A stretch of 64,000 nucleotides of DNA from Metapseudomonas resinovorans DSM 21078 (GCF_000423545.1 NZ_AUIE01000001.1:124001-188000); one strand, 5' to 3'; counted from the stretch's first letter, positions 43,492-52,473 are shown. A program made the numbers and translations. The notes: generated from the sequence alone by a model not told the origin.

Positions 43492-44553
43492 ATGACTCCA
43501 GCCAATCAGCACGCCACCCATATGAAGGTGCGCGATATCCACAAGCGCTTCGGCCAGTTCACCGCCCTGGGCGGGGTTTCCCTGGATATCGCCGAAGGCG
43601 AGCTGGTGTGCCTGCTGGGGCCGTCCGGTTGCGGCAAGACCACACTGCTGCGCTGCATCGCCGGGCTGGAGCAGCAGGACAGCGGCACGCTGCACATCGG
43701 TGCGCGCGACATTTCCCGCCTGCCGCCGCAGGCCCGTGACTACGGCATCCTGTTCCAGTCCTACGCGCTGTTCCCCAACCTGACCGTCGAGCAGAACATC
43801 GGCTACGGGCTGGCCGGCAGCAGCCGCGAGCAGGCCCGCGCCCGCGTCGCCGAGATGCTGGAGCTGGTAGGGCTGGCCGGCAGCGAGAAGAAGTTCCCCG
43901 GCCAGCTTTCCGGTGGCCAGCAGCAGCGCGTGGCTCTGGCCCGTGCCCTGGCGCCGGCGCCGTCCTTGCTGTTGCTGGACGAACCCATGTCGGCCCTGGA
44001 TGCCCGTGTCCGCGAACACCTGTGTACCGAGCTGCGCCAGCTGCAGAAGCGCCTTGGTATCACCACCCTGATGGTCACCCACAATCAGGACGAAGCCATG
44101 CTGATGGCCGACCGCATCGCGGTGATGAACCAGGGCCGCGTCGAGCAGTACGGCACCCCGCAAGACATCTACCGCCAGCCGGCCACGCCCTTCGTCGCCG
44201 AGTTCGTCGGCCAGGGCAACTGGTTGCCTTTCGAGTCCCGCCAGAACGGCCATGCGCGTGTCGGCAGCCTCGATCTTCGCCTGCCCGAGTCGGCCAACGG
44301 TGCAGCGAGCGGGCGCCTGTTCTGCCGGCCGGAAGCCATTGCCATCAACCCGTCTGAGCAGCAGGACAACCGTTTCCGCGCCCAGGTTCGGGAGATCACC
44401 TTCCTCGGCAACCGTTGCCGCATGAGCTTCGAGCTGGAGCAACTGCCGGGCCATCCGCTGCTGGCCGAGCTGGACCCAGAAAGCCTGCCGCGCCTTGGCA
44501 CGCCGGACATCTGGGTGGCCTTGCCCGCCCGCAGCCTGCAGGTGTTCGCCTGA
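43492..44553 (+). CDS. phnT: 2-aminoethylphosphonate ABC transporter ATP-binding protein
   Basis: This 353-residue ATPase of the PotA/FbpC class has Walker A 'GPSGCGKTT' at 43-51, signature 'LSGGQQQRVALARAL' at ~140, Walker B 'LLLLDEPMSALD' at ~161, and a C-terminal TOBE domain (~280-350). It powers uptake of 2-aminoethylphosphonate in the best-matching family (PhnT). The substrate is inferred from the LysR, binding protein and FAD oxidoreductase around it; spermidine/iron relatives look similar. The permease begins one base after its stop. Confidence 0.87.
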   Translation: MTPANQHATHMKVRDIHKRFGQFTALGGVSLDIAEGELVCLLGPSGCGKTTLLRCIAGLEQQDSGTLHIGARDISRLPPQARDYGILFQSYALFPNLTVEQNIGYGLAGSSREQARARVAEMLELVGLAGSEKKFPGQLSGGQQQRVALARALAPAPSLLLLDEPMSALDARVREHLCTELRQLQKRLGITTLMVTHNQDEAMLMADRIAVMNQGRVEQYGTPQDIYRQPATPFVAEFVGQGNWLPFESRQNGHARVGSLDLRLPESANGAASGRLFCRPEAIAINPSEQQDNRFRAQVREITFLGNRCRMSFELEQLPGHPLLAELDPESLPRLGTPDIWVALPARSLQVFA

Positions 44554-44554
44554 G

Positions 44555-46276
44555 ATGGAAGCCGTGATCAAGCTGGAAAAATCCCGGGCCAAAGGCTCCC
44601 TTCGCGCCGAGTTGGGCGACCGACTCTTCGTGGCGGGTGGCAAGTACCTGATGCTGGGCTTTCTGACCCTCGCCGTGCTGCTGCCGCTACTGGCCATCTT
44701 CTGGCGTGGCTTCAGCGGCGAAGCGGGGCAAGGTGGCGGATTCGCGGCGGCCCGTGAGCTGTTCGCCAGCGCCAACTTCCACTGGTTGCTGGGCAACAGC
44801 CTGAAGGTGTCCCTCAGTGTGGCCGCCATCGTGGTGCCCACCGCCTACCTGTTCGCCTACGCCCTGCAACGCACGCTGATTCCGGTCAAGGGCCTGTGGC
44901 GTGGCATCTCCCTGCTGCCGTTGCTGGCGCCCTCGATGCTGCCGGGCATCGCGCTGATCTACCTGTTCGGCAACCAGGGCCTGTTGCGCGATTGGCTGCC
45001 GGACAACATCTACGGCTTCTGGGGCATCGTCCTGGGTGAAGCCATCTACACCTTTCCCCATGCGTTGATGGTGCTGCTCTCGGCCCTGGGCATGGCGGAT
45101 GCGCGCTTGTTCGACGCCGCCGCCAGCATGGGTGCCGGTCCCTGGAAGGCCTTCCGCAGCATCACCTGGCCGGCCACCCGCCAGGCCGTGTTCGCCGCCT
45201 TCTGCCTGGTGTTCACCCTGACCATCACCGACTTCGGTGTGCCCGTGGTCGTCGGTGGCGACTATCAGGTGCTGGCGCTGGAGGCCTACAAGGCCGTCGT
45301 CGGCCAGCAGCAGTTCGGCCGTGGCGCGCTGATCGGCATGGTGCTGCTACTGCCGGCGCTGCTCAGCTTTGGCGTCGATGCCTGGCTGCGCCGCCGACAG
45401 GGCGAGGCCATGAGCGGTCGTGCGCAGGTCTTCCACCCGGCGCCGTCGCGGGGGCGCGATGCCTGCTTCCTGGCCTTGGTGCTGGTGGTCTGCGCCATCC
45501 TCCTGCTGGTGCTGGGCATGGCGGTGTATTCGTCCCTGGTGAAGTTCTGGCCCTACAACCTGTCGCTGTCCCTGCGTCATTACGCCTTCGAGGAAACCGC
45601 AGGCGGCGGCTGGCTGGCTTACCGCAACAGCCTGACCCTGGCCACCTGCACGGCGATTTTCGGCAGCGCGCTGATCTTCACCGGCGCCTACCTGATGGAG
45701 AAGACCCGTGGCCAGCAGTGGCTGAACCAGGCGCTGCGCTTCCTGAGCTTCGTGCCCATGGCGGTGCCCGGCCTGGTGCTCGGCCTCGGTTACGTGTTCT
45801 TTTTCAACCTGCCGGGCAACCCGCTGCATGCCCTGTACGGCAGCATGGCCTTGCTGGTGATCTGCTCCATCGCGCACTTCCTCACCACTGCGCAGATGAC
45901 CGCCACCACCGCGTTGCGCCAACTGGATGGCGAGTTCGAAGCCGCCGCGCTGTCGCTCAAGGCTCCGCTCTGGCGCCACTACCTGCGGGTGACGGTGCCG
46001 ATCTGCCTGCCGGCGCTGCTGGACATCATCCGCTACCTGTTCGTTTCGGCCATGACCACGGTGTCCGCCGCCATCTTCCTCTACAGCCCGGACAGCATCC
46101 TCGCCGCCGTGGCGGTGCTGAACATGGACGACGCCGGCAACGTCGGCGGCGCGGCCGCCATGTCCACCCTGATCCTGCTCACCTCGGCTGCCGTATCCCT
46201 GCTGCTGGCCTGGACCTCGCGCGGTTTGCTGCGCCGGTCCCAGGCCTGGCGCCAGGGCACGCCGGCCACAGTCTGA
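44555..46276 (+). CDS. 2-aminoethylphosphonate ABC transporter permease, two-domain fusion
   Basis: A 573-residue permease containing two MetI-like halves in one chain. Each half has about six helices and its own EAA loop: 'LSALGMADARLFDAAASMGA' at about 180-200 and 'LRQLDGEFEAAALSLKAPLW' at about 460-480. It replaces separate PhnU and PhnV. ATG 44555 is preferred over an in-frame start inside phnT, since it follows the phnT stop directly. It works with PhnT and the binding protein. Confidence 0.9.
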   Translation: MEAVIKLEKSRAKGSLRAELGDRLFVAGGKYLMLGFLTLAVLLPLLAIFWRGFSGEAGQGGGFAAARELFASANFHWLLGNSLKVSLSVAAIVVPTAYLFAYALQRTLIPVKGLWRGISLLPLLAPSMLPGIALIYLFGNQGLLRDWLPDNIYGFWGIVLGEAIYTFPHALMVLLSALGMADARLFDAAASMGAGPWKAFRSITWPATRQAVFAAFCLVFTLTITDFGVPVVVGGDYQVLALEAYKAVVGQQQFGRGALIGMVLLLPALLSFGVDAWLRRRQGEAMSGRAQVFHPAPSRGRDACFLALVLVVCAILLLVLGMAVYSSLVKFWPYNLSLSLRHYAFEETAGGGWLAYRNSLTLATCTAIFGSALIFTGAYLMEKTRGQQWLNQALRFLSFVPMAVPGLVLGLGYVFFFNLPGNPLHALYGSMALLVICSIAHFLTTAQMTATTALRQLDGEFEAAALSLKAPLWRHYLRVTVPICLPALLDIIRYLFVSAMTTVSAAIFLYSPDSILAAVAVLNMDDAGNVGGAAAMSTLILLTSAAVSLLLAWTSRGLLRRSQAWRQGTPATV

Positions 46277-46316
46277 ACAACCACAACCGTAAGCCAATCC
46301 CGACAAGGAGCTTTTC

Positions 46317-47336
46317 ATGTTCAAACGCCTCGCTCTCGCCGCCGCCGTGATGGCCGGCTTCAGCCTCCAGGCCCAGGCCGCCACCGAGCTGACCGTCTAC
46401 ACCGCCCTGGAAGCCGAACAACTGTCCGCCTACAAGAAGGCCTTCGAAGCGCAGAACCCGGATATCGAGATCAAGTGGGTGCGCGACTCCACCGGCATCA
46501 TCACCGCCAAGCTGCTGGCCGAGAAGGATCGCCCGCAAGCCGACGCCGTCTGGGGCCTGGCTGCCTCCAGCCTGGCCATCCTCGATGCGCAAGGCATGCT
46601 GGAGAAGTACGCGCCCAAGCACCTGGAAACCATCGGCGCGAACTACCGTGACGCCGCCAACCCGCCGGCCTGGGTGGGCATGGACGTGTGGGCCGCCACC
46701 ATCTGCTTCAACACCGTGGAAGCCGAGAAGCAGGGCCTGACCAAGCCCGGCAGCTGGGAAGACCTGACCAAGCCTGAGTACAAGGGCAAGATCGTGATGC
46801 CGAACCCCGCGTCCTCCGGCACCGGTTTCCTCGATGTCAGCGCCTGGCTGCAAACCTTCGGCGAGAAGCAGGGCTGGGCCTACATGGATGCCCTGCACCA
46901 GAACATCGGCCAGTACGTCCATTCCGGCTCCAAGCCGTGCAAGCTGGCCGCTGCGGGTGAGTTCCCCATCGGCATCTCCTTCGAATACCCAGCCGTGCAG
47001 CTCAAGCGCCAAGGCGCGCCGCTGGACATCGTCCTGCCCAAGGAAGGCCTGGGCTGGGAAATCGAAGCCACCGGCGTCGTCAAGGGCACCGACCAGATCG
47101 AGGCTGCGAAGAAGCTCGCCGACTTCTCCGCCAGCCCGGCTGCCATGGAGCTGTACAAGGAAAACTTCGCGGTACTCGCCGCCCCCGGCATCGCCAAGCC
47201 GCAGACCGAACTGCCAGCCGACTACGAGCAGCGCCTGATCAAGAACGACTTCGCCTGGGCCTCGCAGAACCGCGACCAGATCCTCGCCGAATGGCGCAAG
47301 CGCTACGACGGCAAGTCCGAGAAGCTGCCGCAGTAA
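46317..47336 (+). CDS. phnS: 2-aminoethylphosphonate-type periplasmic binding protein
   Basis: A 339-residue extracellular binding protein of the iron/AEP type with a signal peptide (residues 1-21, ending QAQA). 'TELTVYTALEAEQLSAYKK' opens the mature protein, typical of this class (AfuA/PhnS-like). A strong AAGGAG precedes the ATG. It is co-transcribed with the ATPase and permease. AEP is the expected ligand from context; Fe3+ binding cannot be excluded from sequence alone. Confidence 0.88.
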   Translation: MFKRLALAAAVMAGFSLQAQAATELTVYTALEAEQLSAYKKAFEAQNPDIEIKWVRDSTGIITAKLLAEKDRPQADAVWGLAASSLAILDAQGMLEKYAPKHLETIGANYRDAANPPAWVGMDVWAATICFNTVEAEKQGLTKPGSWEDLTKPEYKGKIVMPNPASSGTGFLDVSAWLQTFGEKQGWAYMDALHQNIGQYVHSGSKPCKLAAAGEFPIGISFEYPAVQLKRQGAPLDIVLPKEGLGWEIEATGVVKGTDQIEAAKKLADFSASPAAMELYKENFAVLAAPGIAKPQTELPADYEQRLIKNDFAWASQNRDQILAEWRKRYDGKSEKLPQ

Positions 47337-47378
47337 CTAACAGGCCCGCACTTCTTCCCACCTCACCACTTTCCCCCT

Positions 47379-47505
47379 CTCCCTCTGGGGCGAATAGGCA
47401 CGCTTTTGGAAGCACTGCTTCCAGTGCCTATGAGCGCCTGAGCGCGAAGCGCCAGGCAGGGGCGCGGAGCGGGGCCGGGGTGAGGGAAGTGGGGTGGCAC
47501 GAGCT
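47379..47505. repeat. Nested inverted repeats between phnS and the FAD gene
   Basis: TAGGCAC (47395-47401) pairs with GTGCCTA (47424-47430), enclosing GGAAGC-ACT-GCTTCC (47408-47422). The outer CCCCCTCTCCCTCTGGGG and GGGGCCGGGGTGAGGG stretches resemble the halves of a common Pseudomonas intergenic palindrome, here split by the inner stem. Confidence 0.5.
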
Positions 47506-47520
47506 TTCAAGGAGAACCCC

Positions 47521-48651
47521 ATGCCCCTGCAAGACACCGATATCGCCATCGTCGGCGCCGGCATCCTCGGCCTTTCCCACGCCTACGCCGCCGCCCGGCG
47601 CGGTCTGCGCGTCAGCGTCTTCGAGCGCAGCGCCACACCGCTGGGCGCCTCGGTGCGCAACTTCGGTCAGGCCCTGGTCACTGGCCAGCCGCCGGGCCCC
47701 ATGTTCGCCCTGGCCCGTGACAGCCGTGAAATCTGGGCCGACTGGGCCGAAGGCGCCGGCTTCCAGATCCGCCGCAACGGCTCCCTGTTGTTCGCCCGCA
47801 CCCGCGCTGAGGAAGAGCTGCTGGAAGCCTTCTGCGAAGTGCGCGCACCGGAGCACGGCTACCGCGTCGACCTGCTGCGTGGCGAGCGCCTGCACGACCT
47901 CTACCAGGGACAATTCAGCCACCACCGCGCGGCATTGCTCGGCCTGGACGACCAGCAGATCTATTCCCGCGAGGCCATTCCCGCGCTGGTGGACTACCTG
48001 CGCCGCGAGCATGGCGTCGAGTTCCATTTCTCCACCCTGGTGCGCGAAGTCGAACCGGGGGTTATCCACAGCACCAAGGGCAGCTGTCGCGCGGAGCAGA
48101 TCGTCATCTGCTCGGGGCACGACTACCAGACGTTGCTGGCCGAACAGATCGCGCCGCTGCAACCCCAGGTGTGCCGCCTGCAGATGCTGCGGGTGCGTCC
48201 GGAGCGCGACTTCGGCCTGAACCAGGCGGTGCTCACCGGCCTCAGCTGCGTGCACTACGGCGCCTTCGCCGACCTGCCGGAAGCCGAGGCCATCCGCGAA
48301 CAGATCCAGAGCCAGCAACCGGAACTGGAAGAGCACGGCATCCACCTGCTGGTGAGCCCGACGCCCTACGGCGAGCTGATCGTCGGTGACTCCCACCACT
48401 ACGGTGTGGATGCATCGCCCTTCAACGCCGAAGCCGTGGACGACATCATGCTGGAACTCGCCGAGCACACCCTGGGCACCCGCCTGACCGTGGTGGAGCG
48501 CTGGCAGGGCGTCTACGGCGCCCGTGGGCCGGGGCCGTTCTCGGTGCTCAAGGCAGCGCCCGGGGTGACCGCCGTGCTGATGCACAGCGGCGTCGGCATG
48601 AGCATCGGCCCGGCGCTGGGTGAGCGGACCATGGCGGGGTTGCTGGGCTGA
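47521..48651 (+). CDS. FAD-dependent oxidoreductase of aminophosphonate clusters (TIGR03364 type)
   Basis: A 376-residue DAO-family flavoprotein with dinucleotide motif 'IVGAGILGLS' (Gly12, Gly14, Gly17). It matches the clade found beside AEP transporters. Members are thought to oxidise the amine of AEP or N-methyl-AEP, giving phosphonoacetaldehyde. ATG 47521 follows AAGGAGA; a longer frame starting at 47494 would include the ribosome-binding site. No phosphonoacetaldehyde hydrolase or transaminase gene follows, so the next step must be encoded elsewhere. Confidence 0.87.
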   Translation: MPLQDTDIAIVGAGILGLSHAYAAARRGLRVSVFERSATPLGASVRNFGQALVTGQPPGPMFALARDSREIWADWAEGAGFQIRRNGSLLFARTRAEEELLEAFCEVRAPEHGYRVDLLRGERLHDLYQGQFSHHRAALLGLDDQQIYSREAIPALVDYLRREHGVEFHFSTLVREVEPGVIHSTKGSCRAEQIVICSGHDYQTLLAEQIAPLQPQVCRLQMLRVRPERDFGLNQAVLTGLSCVHYGAFADLPEAEAIREQIQSQQPELEEHGIHLLVSPTPYGELIVGDSHHYGVDASPFNAEAVDDIMLELAEHTLGTRLTVVERWQGVYGARGPGPFSVLKAAPGVTAVLMHSGVGMSIGPALGERTMAGLLG

Positions 48652-48677
48652 TTCGGGTAACGAATGGGTATGCCTTC

Positions 48678-49757
48678 TCAATCCAGCCGCTTGTGCACCC
48701 GCATGACCGCAACGGTGAGCATCACCAGGGTGAACACCAGCAGCACCACCAGCTCCAGCCAGAGGTCGGCCAGGCCTGCGCCGCGCAGCATGATGCCGCG
48801 GGTCAGGCGCAGGAAGTGGGTGAGCGGCAGGATTTCGGCGATCCACTGCGCCGCCTTCGGCATGCCGGCGAAGGGGAACATGAAGCCGGACAGCAGGATC
48901 TGCGGCAGGAAGGTGAAGAAGGCCATTTGCATGGCCTGGAACTGGCTCTGCGCCAGGGTGGAAATGAACACCCCCAGGGTCAGGCTGGCGAAGATGAATA
49001 CCAGCGAGGCGCCGTAAAGCTCCAGCAGCGAACCGCGTACCGGCACGTCGAACAGCCACAGCCCCACCAGCAGGATCACCGTCACTTGCACCAGGCCGAT
49101 GCCGACGAAGGGCAGCACCTTGCCCAGGGTCAGTTCCCAGGGTGACAGCGGCGTGGTGATCAGCAGTTCCATGTTGCCGCGTTCCCGCTCGCGCACCAGG
49201 GCGATGGCGGTGAACAGCACCATGGTCATGGTGAGGATCACGCCGATCAGCCCTGGCACGGTGTTCAGCGGCGCCAGGCGTTCAGGGTTGTAGAAGTTCA
49301 CCACTTGCACGCCCGTGAGGCTGGGCCAGCCGGGCAGCGGGTAGGCCGCCAGTTGTCGTGCCGAGGCCTGCACCACCTGGTCGGAGCCATCCACCACCAG
49401 TTGCAGCGGCGGGCGGTCGCGGCGTTGCAGGCGGGACTCAAAATCGGGCGGGACCACCAGGGCGGCGCTGATGCTGCCTTCGCGCAGCAGCTCGTCCAGT
49501 TGTTGCGGGCTGCTGAGCTGGTAGCGGAAGTCCAGCACCTGGCTGGCGCCGAGTTCGGCCACCGCTTCGCGGGAGCGGGCGGTGTCGGCCTGGTCCAGCA
49601 CGGCCGCGTGCAGGCCACGCACGTCCATGTTGATGGCGTAGCCGAAGAGCACCAGTTGCATGACGGGAATGCCGACGATCATGGCGAAGGTCAGGCGGTC
49701 GCGGCGCAATTGGCGCAGTTCCTTGAGGACGATGGCTCCCAGGCGGCGCAGGTTCAT
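48678..49757 (-). CDS. ABC-2 type exporter permease (YbhS/YbhR-like)
   Basis: A 359-residue permease with one N-terminal helix, a large periplasmic domain (~45-175) and five C-terminal helices, ending 'RVHKRLD'. It is last in the TetR-HlyD-ATPase-permease operon; its ATG overlaps the ATPase stop by four bases (ATGA). The upstream extension of the frame inside the ATPase gene is rejected. Enterobacterial counterparts use two permeases (YbhS and YbhR); only one is present here. Substrate unknown; drug efflux is likely. Confidence 0.9.
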   Translation of the reverse strand: MNLRRLGAIVLKELRQLRRDRLTFAMIVGIPVMQLVLFGYAINMDVRGLHAAVLDQADTARSREAVAELGASQVLDFRYQLSSPQQLDELLREGSISAALVVPPDFESRLQRRDRPPLQLVVDGSDQVVQASARQLAAYPLPGWPSLTGVQVVNFYNPERLAPLNTVPGLIGVILTMTMVLFTAIALVRERERGNMELLITTPLSPWELTLGKVLPFVGIGLVQVTVILLVGLWLFDVPVRGSLLELYGASLVFIFASLTLGVFISTLAQSQFQAMQMAFFTFLPQILLSGFMFPFAGMPKAAQWIAEILPLTHFLRLTRGIMLRGAGLADLWLELVVLLVFTLVMLTVAVMRVHKRLD

Positions 49758-50701
49758 GACGACGCTCCGGCTCGCTCGTGCGGGCGGTGGGTGACGGCGA
49801 CGAAGACGTCTTCGAGGTTGGCTTCGGTGGGGGTCACCTCGGCTTCGATGCCAGCGGCGGTGAGGCGTTGGGCGATGCGCTCCTGGGCATCTTCCACGGC
49901 ACTGAGCACCCGCAGCGAGGCGCCGATCTGCGCCATGGCGATGACTTCTTCGGCACCTTGCAGGCAACGCTGGGCCTGGCGTGGCTGGGCGCATTCGACC
50001 AGCATCGGGCGGCCGGGCAGGGCGGCCATCAGTTCCGCCGGGCTGCCGTCGGCCACCAGGCGGCCGGCGTCGAGAATGCCCAGGCGGGTGCAGCGCTCGG
50101 CTTCATCCATGTAATGGGTGGAGACCAGCAGGGTAGTGCCGGCTTCGGCCAGCTCGAACAGCGAATCCCAGAATTCCCGGCGCGATTGTGGGTCCACCGC
50201 GCTGGTGGGTTCGTCGAGCAGCAGCAGGTCGGGTTTGTGCAGTACGGCGCCGGCCAGCGCCAGGCGTTGCTTCTGGCCGCCGCTCAGGGTCCCGGCGAGT
50301 TGCTTGCGGCGGTCGGCCAGCCAATAGCGTTCCAGCAGTTCGTCGATGCGCTGGCGCGCTTCGCGGCGGTCCAGTCCCTGGACGGTGGCGAGGAACTCCA
50401 GGTTCTCGCCCACCGTCAGGTCTTCGTAGAGGGAGAATTTCTGGGTCATGTAGCCGATGCGTCGTTTCAGTGCTTCGGCGTCCTGGGGGATGCGGCAGCC
50501 GAGCACTTCGATCTCGCCGGCGCTGGGTAGCAGCAGGCCGCAGAGCATGCGGATGGTGGTGGACTTGCCGCAGCCATTGGGACCGAGGAAACCGAACACT
50601 TCGGCGCGGTTGACGTGCAGGTTCAGCCCGTCGACGGCCGTGAGCTGGCCGAAGCGCTTGGTCAGGCCTGTGGCGCGGATCACCGCTTCAGGGTTGTTCA
50701 T
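49754..50701 (-). CDS. ABC exporter ATP-binding protein (YbhF-like, single domain)
   Basis: A 315-residue ATPase with Walker A 'GPNGCGKST' at 40-48, signature 'LSGGQKQR' at about 139 and Walker B 'LLLLDEPTSAVD' at about 159. E. coli YbhF has two such domains in one chain; this is a single one, so it must dimerise. Its start overlaps the end of the HlyD gene by 14 bases. Confidence 0.93.
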   Translation of the reverse strand: MNNPEAVIRATGLTKRFGQLTAVDGLNLHVNRAEVFGFLGPNGCGKSTTIRMLCGLLLPSAGEIEVLGCRIPQDAEALKRRIGYMTQKFSLYEDLTVGENLEFLATVQGLDRREARQRIDELLERYWLADRRKQLAGTLSGGQKQRLALAGAVLHKPDLLLLDEPTSAVDPQSRREFWDSLFELAEAGTTLLVSTHYMDEAERCTRLGILDAGRLVADGSPAELMAALPGRPMLVECAQPRQAQRCLQGAEEVIAMAQIGASLRVLSAVEDAQERIAQRLTAAGIEAEVTPTEANLEDVFVAVTHRPHERAGASS

Positions 50702-51650
50702 GGCTGACTCGCTCCGCCTGCACCGGCAGGCCCGCGGGCAGCTTGCGTGCCGCCTCGCCCTGCAATACCAGTTCGGCGCGATAGACCAGGCGGCTGGCGT
50801 CCTTGCCGGTCAGGGCGAAGTAAGGGGTGAAGCTGGACTCGCTGGCGATACTGCGTACGGTGGCGTTGAAGGGTTCGGCCACGCCTTCCACCTTCACCTT
50901 GAGCGCATCGCCGATGGCAATCTGCGGGCGCACCGAGGCCGGCACATAGACTCGGGCATAGGGCGAGTCGCCCACCAGCAGGCTGACCAGTTCGGCGTTC
51001 ACGGGGGGCTGGTCACCGGGTTTGAAGGGCAGGGCGTCCACCCGGCCGGCACGGGGTGCACGCAGGCTGAGGTGTTCGCGGGTGACCTGCAGCTGTTCCA
51101 GGCGGCCCTGGGCGGCCTGGAGCAAGGCGGTGGCCTGCTCGATCTGTTCCGGGCGGGTGCCGTTGGTGAGTTCGCGCAGCTGGGCGTCGGCGTTGTTCAC
51201 CGCGGCAAGGGCCTGGTCGCGCGCGGCGCGGGCGCGGTCCAGTTCGGCGATGGCCACCTGGCGGCGTTGATAAAGGGCCGAGATGCGTTGGAAGTTGCGC
51301 TCGGCATCGGTCAGCTCCGCGCGGTTGCGGGTGAGGGTGGCGTGGGCGGCGTCCATGGTTTCGCTGCGCGCACCATTGGCGAGTTCGTCCAGTCGCGCCT
51401 TTGCCTGGCCGACATCGCCCTCGGCTTCCTTGAGGCGAGCGTCGAGTCGGCGTGGGTCGAGTTCCAGCAGCAGTTGGCCTTCCTGCACCCGGTCACCTTC
51501 GGCCACACGCCAGGCGAGGATGGTTTCCGAGGCTTCGGCAGGCAGGCCGATGCGGTCCCATTCCAGGGTGCCGAGCAAGGGTTCCCGGGCGGGGTCTTCA
51601 CAGCCGCTGAGCAACACGACGGCCATCAGGCAAGGAAGCAAGCATTTCAT
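50688..51650 (-). CDS. HlyD-family periplasmic adaptor, lipoprotein (YbhG-like)
   Basis: A 320-residue membrane-fusion protein with a lipobox 'LLSGC' (Cys17), a lipoyl-like half ('VAEGDRVQEGQLLLELD'), a long coiled coil (about 75-195), and a beta-barrel region. It links the ABC permease to an outer-membrane channel that is not encoded here. It overlaps the upstream TetR gene by four bases. Confidence 0.92.
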   Translation of the reverse strand: MKCLLPCLMAVVLLSGCEDPAREPLLGTLEWDRIGLPAEASETILAWRVAEGDRVQEGQLLLELDPRRLDARLKEAEGDVGQAKARLDELANGARSETMDAAHATLTRNRAELTDAERNFQRISALYQRRQVAIAELDRARAARDQALAAVNNADAQLRELTNGTRPEQIEQATALLQAAQGRLEQLQVTREHLSLRAPRAGRVDALPFKPGDQPPVNAELVSLLVGDSPYARVYVPASVRPQIAIGDALKVKVEGVAEPFNATVRSIASESSFTPYFALTGKDASRLVYRAELVLQGEAARKLPAGLPVQAERVSHEQP

Positions 51651-52294
51651 GGCTTCACCTCCAGACCACGTTCGAGCAGGGCAAGGATGTGCTTCACCAT
51701 GGCTTCGTCGCCCAGCTCCGGGCTGGCGAAAATGCCGCGCCAGATCTGTCCGGCGGCGTAGGGCAGCATCACCAGGCCGACCAGAGAGACCACCAGCAGG
51801 CGGGGGTCGATATCGGGGTTGAGGCGCCCGCCCGCCTGGGCCTTGGCGAAGCGTTCGGCCAGCAGCATGGGCACCATGGGGGCGAAACGGGACGTGAGCA
51901 TTTCGCGCAGAGCGCCGCCTTCGCAGAGTATCTCGCGTACCCAGAGCGGCGGCAGCCAGGGGTTCTTGCTGAGGTTGGCGCTCATGCCGCGAACGAAGGC
52001 ACTGACCAGTTCCAGTGGATCATCGCCAACCTGCTGCAGGCGCTCGGCCATGCCCTGGAACAGGGGCAGCAGGCGTTCTTCCACCACGGCATCCACCAGG
52101 CGTTCCTTGTTGCCGAAGTAGTAGTTGACCAGGGCGGGCGTCACGCCAGCCTGTTGGGCGATGCCACGCAGGCTGGCCGCGTGGATGCCGATATGGGCGA
52201 AGGCGTCGGTGGCAGCGTTCAGCAGGCGTTCGCGCTGGAACTGGGAATCGCCTGTGGGGCGGCCGGGGGAGCGGGGGCGGGTCACGGTAACCAT
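51647..52294 (-). CDS. TetR-family regulator (CecR-like)
   Basis: A 215-residue repressor with helix-turn-helix 'ASLRGIAQQAGVTPALVNYY' at about 40-60 and a C-terminal domain of the CecR/YbiH class. It is the first gene of the exporter operon, so it likely represses it. An AT-rich stretch with TAAAT-ATGC-ATTTA (52319-52332) lies 25 bases upstream and could be the operator. Confidence 0.91.
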   Translation of the reverse strand: MVTVTRPRSPGRPTGDSQFQRERLLNAATDAFAHIGIHAASLRGIAQQAGVTPALVNYYFGNKERLVDAVVEERLLPLFQGMAERLQQVGDDPLELVSAFVRGMSANLSKNPWLPPLWVREILCEGGALREMLTSRFAPMVPMLLAERFAKAQAGGRLNPDIDPRLLVVSLVGLVMLPYAAGQIWRGIFASPELGDEAMVKHILALLERGLEVKP

Positions 52295-52318
52295 CTCCGG
52301 ACAAGTGAAGATGGTTTA

Positions 52319-52332
52319 TTTAAATATGCATT
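52319..52332. promoter_or_regulatory. AT-rich palindrome before the TetR gene
   Basis: TAAATATGCATTTA has five-base inverted arms in an otherwise GC-rich region, between the divergent TetR and FUSC genes. It is a candidate TetR operator. Confidence 0.4.
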
Positions 52333-52416
52333 TAATTAATTAACAACGAGAAGCCGACGAATGCACAGGTGCCTCTAGACGACATTAAGATAGCAAGCTA
52401 ATAATAAGGTTTATAT

Positions 52417-52442
52417 ATAGCCCGTCGATTCCGACGGGCTAT
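52417..52442. other. Hairpin upstream of the FUSC gene
   Basis: ATAGCCCGTCG (52417-52427) pairs perfectly with CGACGGGCTAT (52432-52442) around ATTC. It has no T-run in either direction. It could be a leader structure of the FUSC gene. Confidence 0.5.
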
Positions 52443-52473
52443 CTTCATTCCCTATCTGGATCACCCTTGGACC

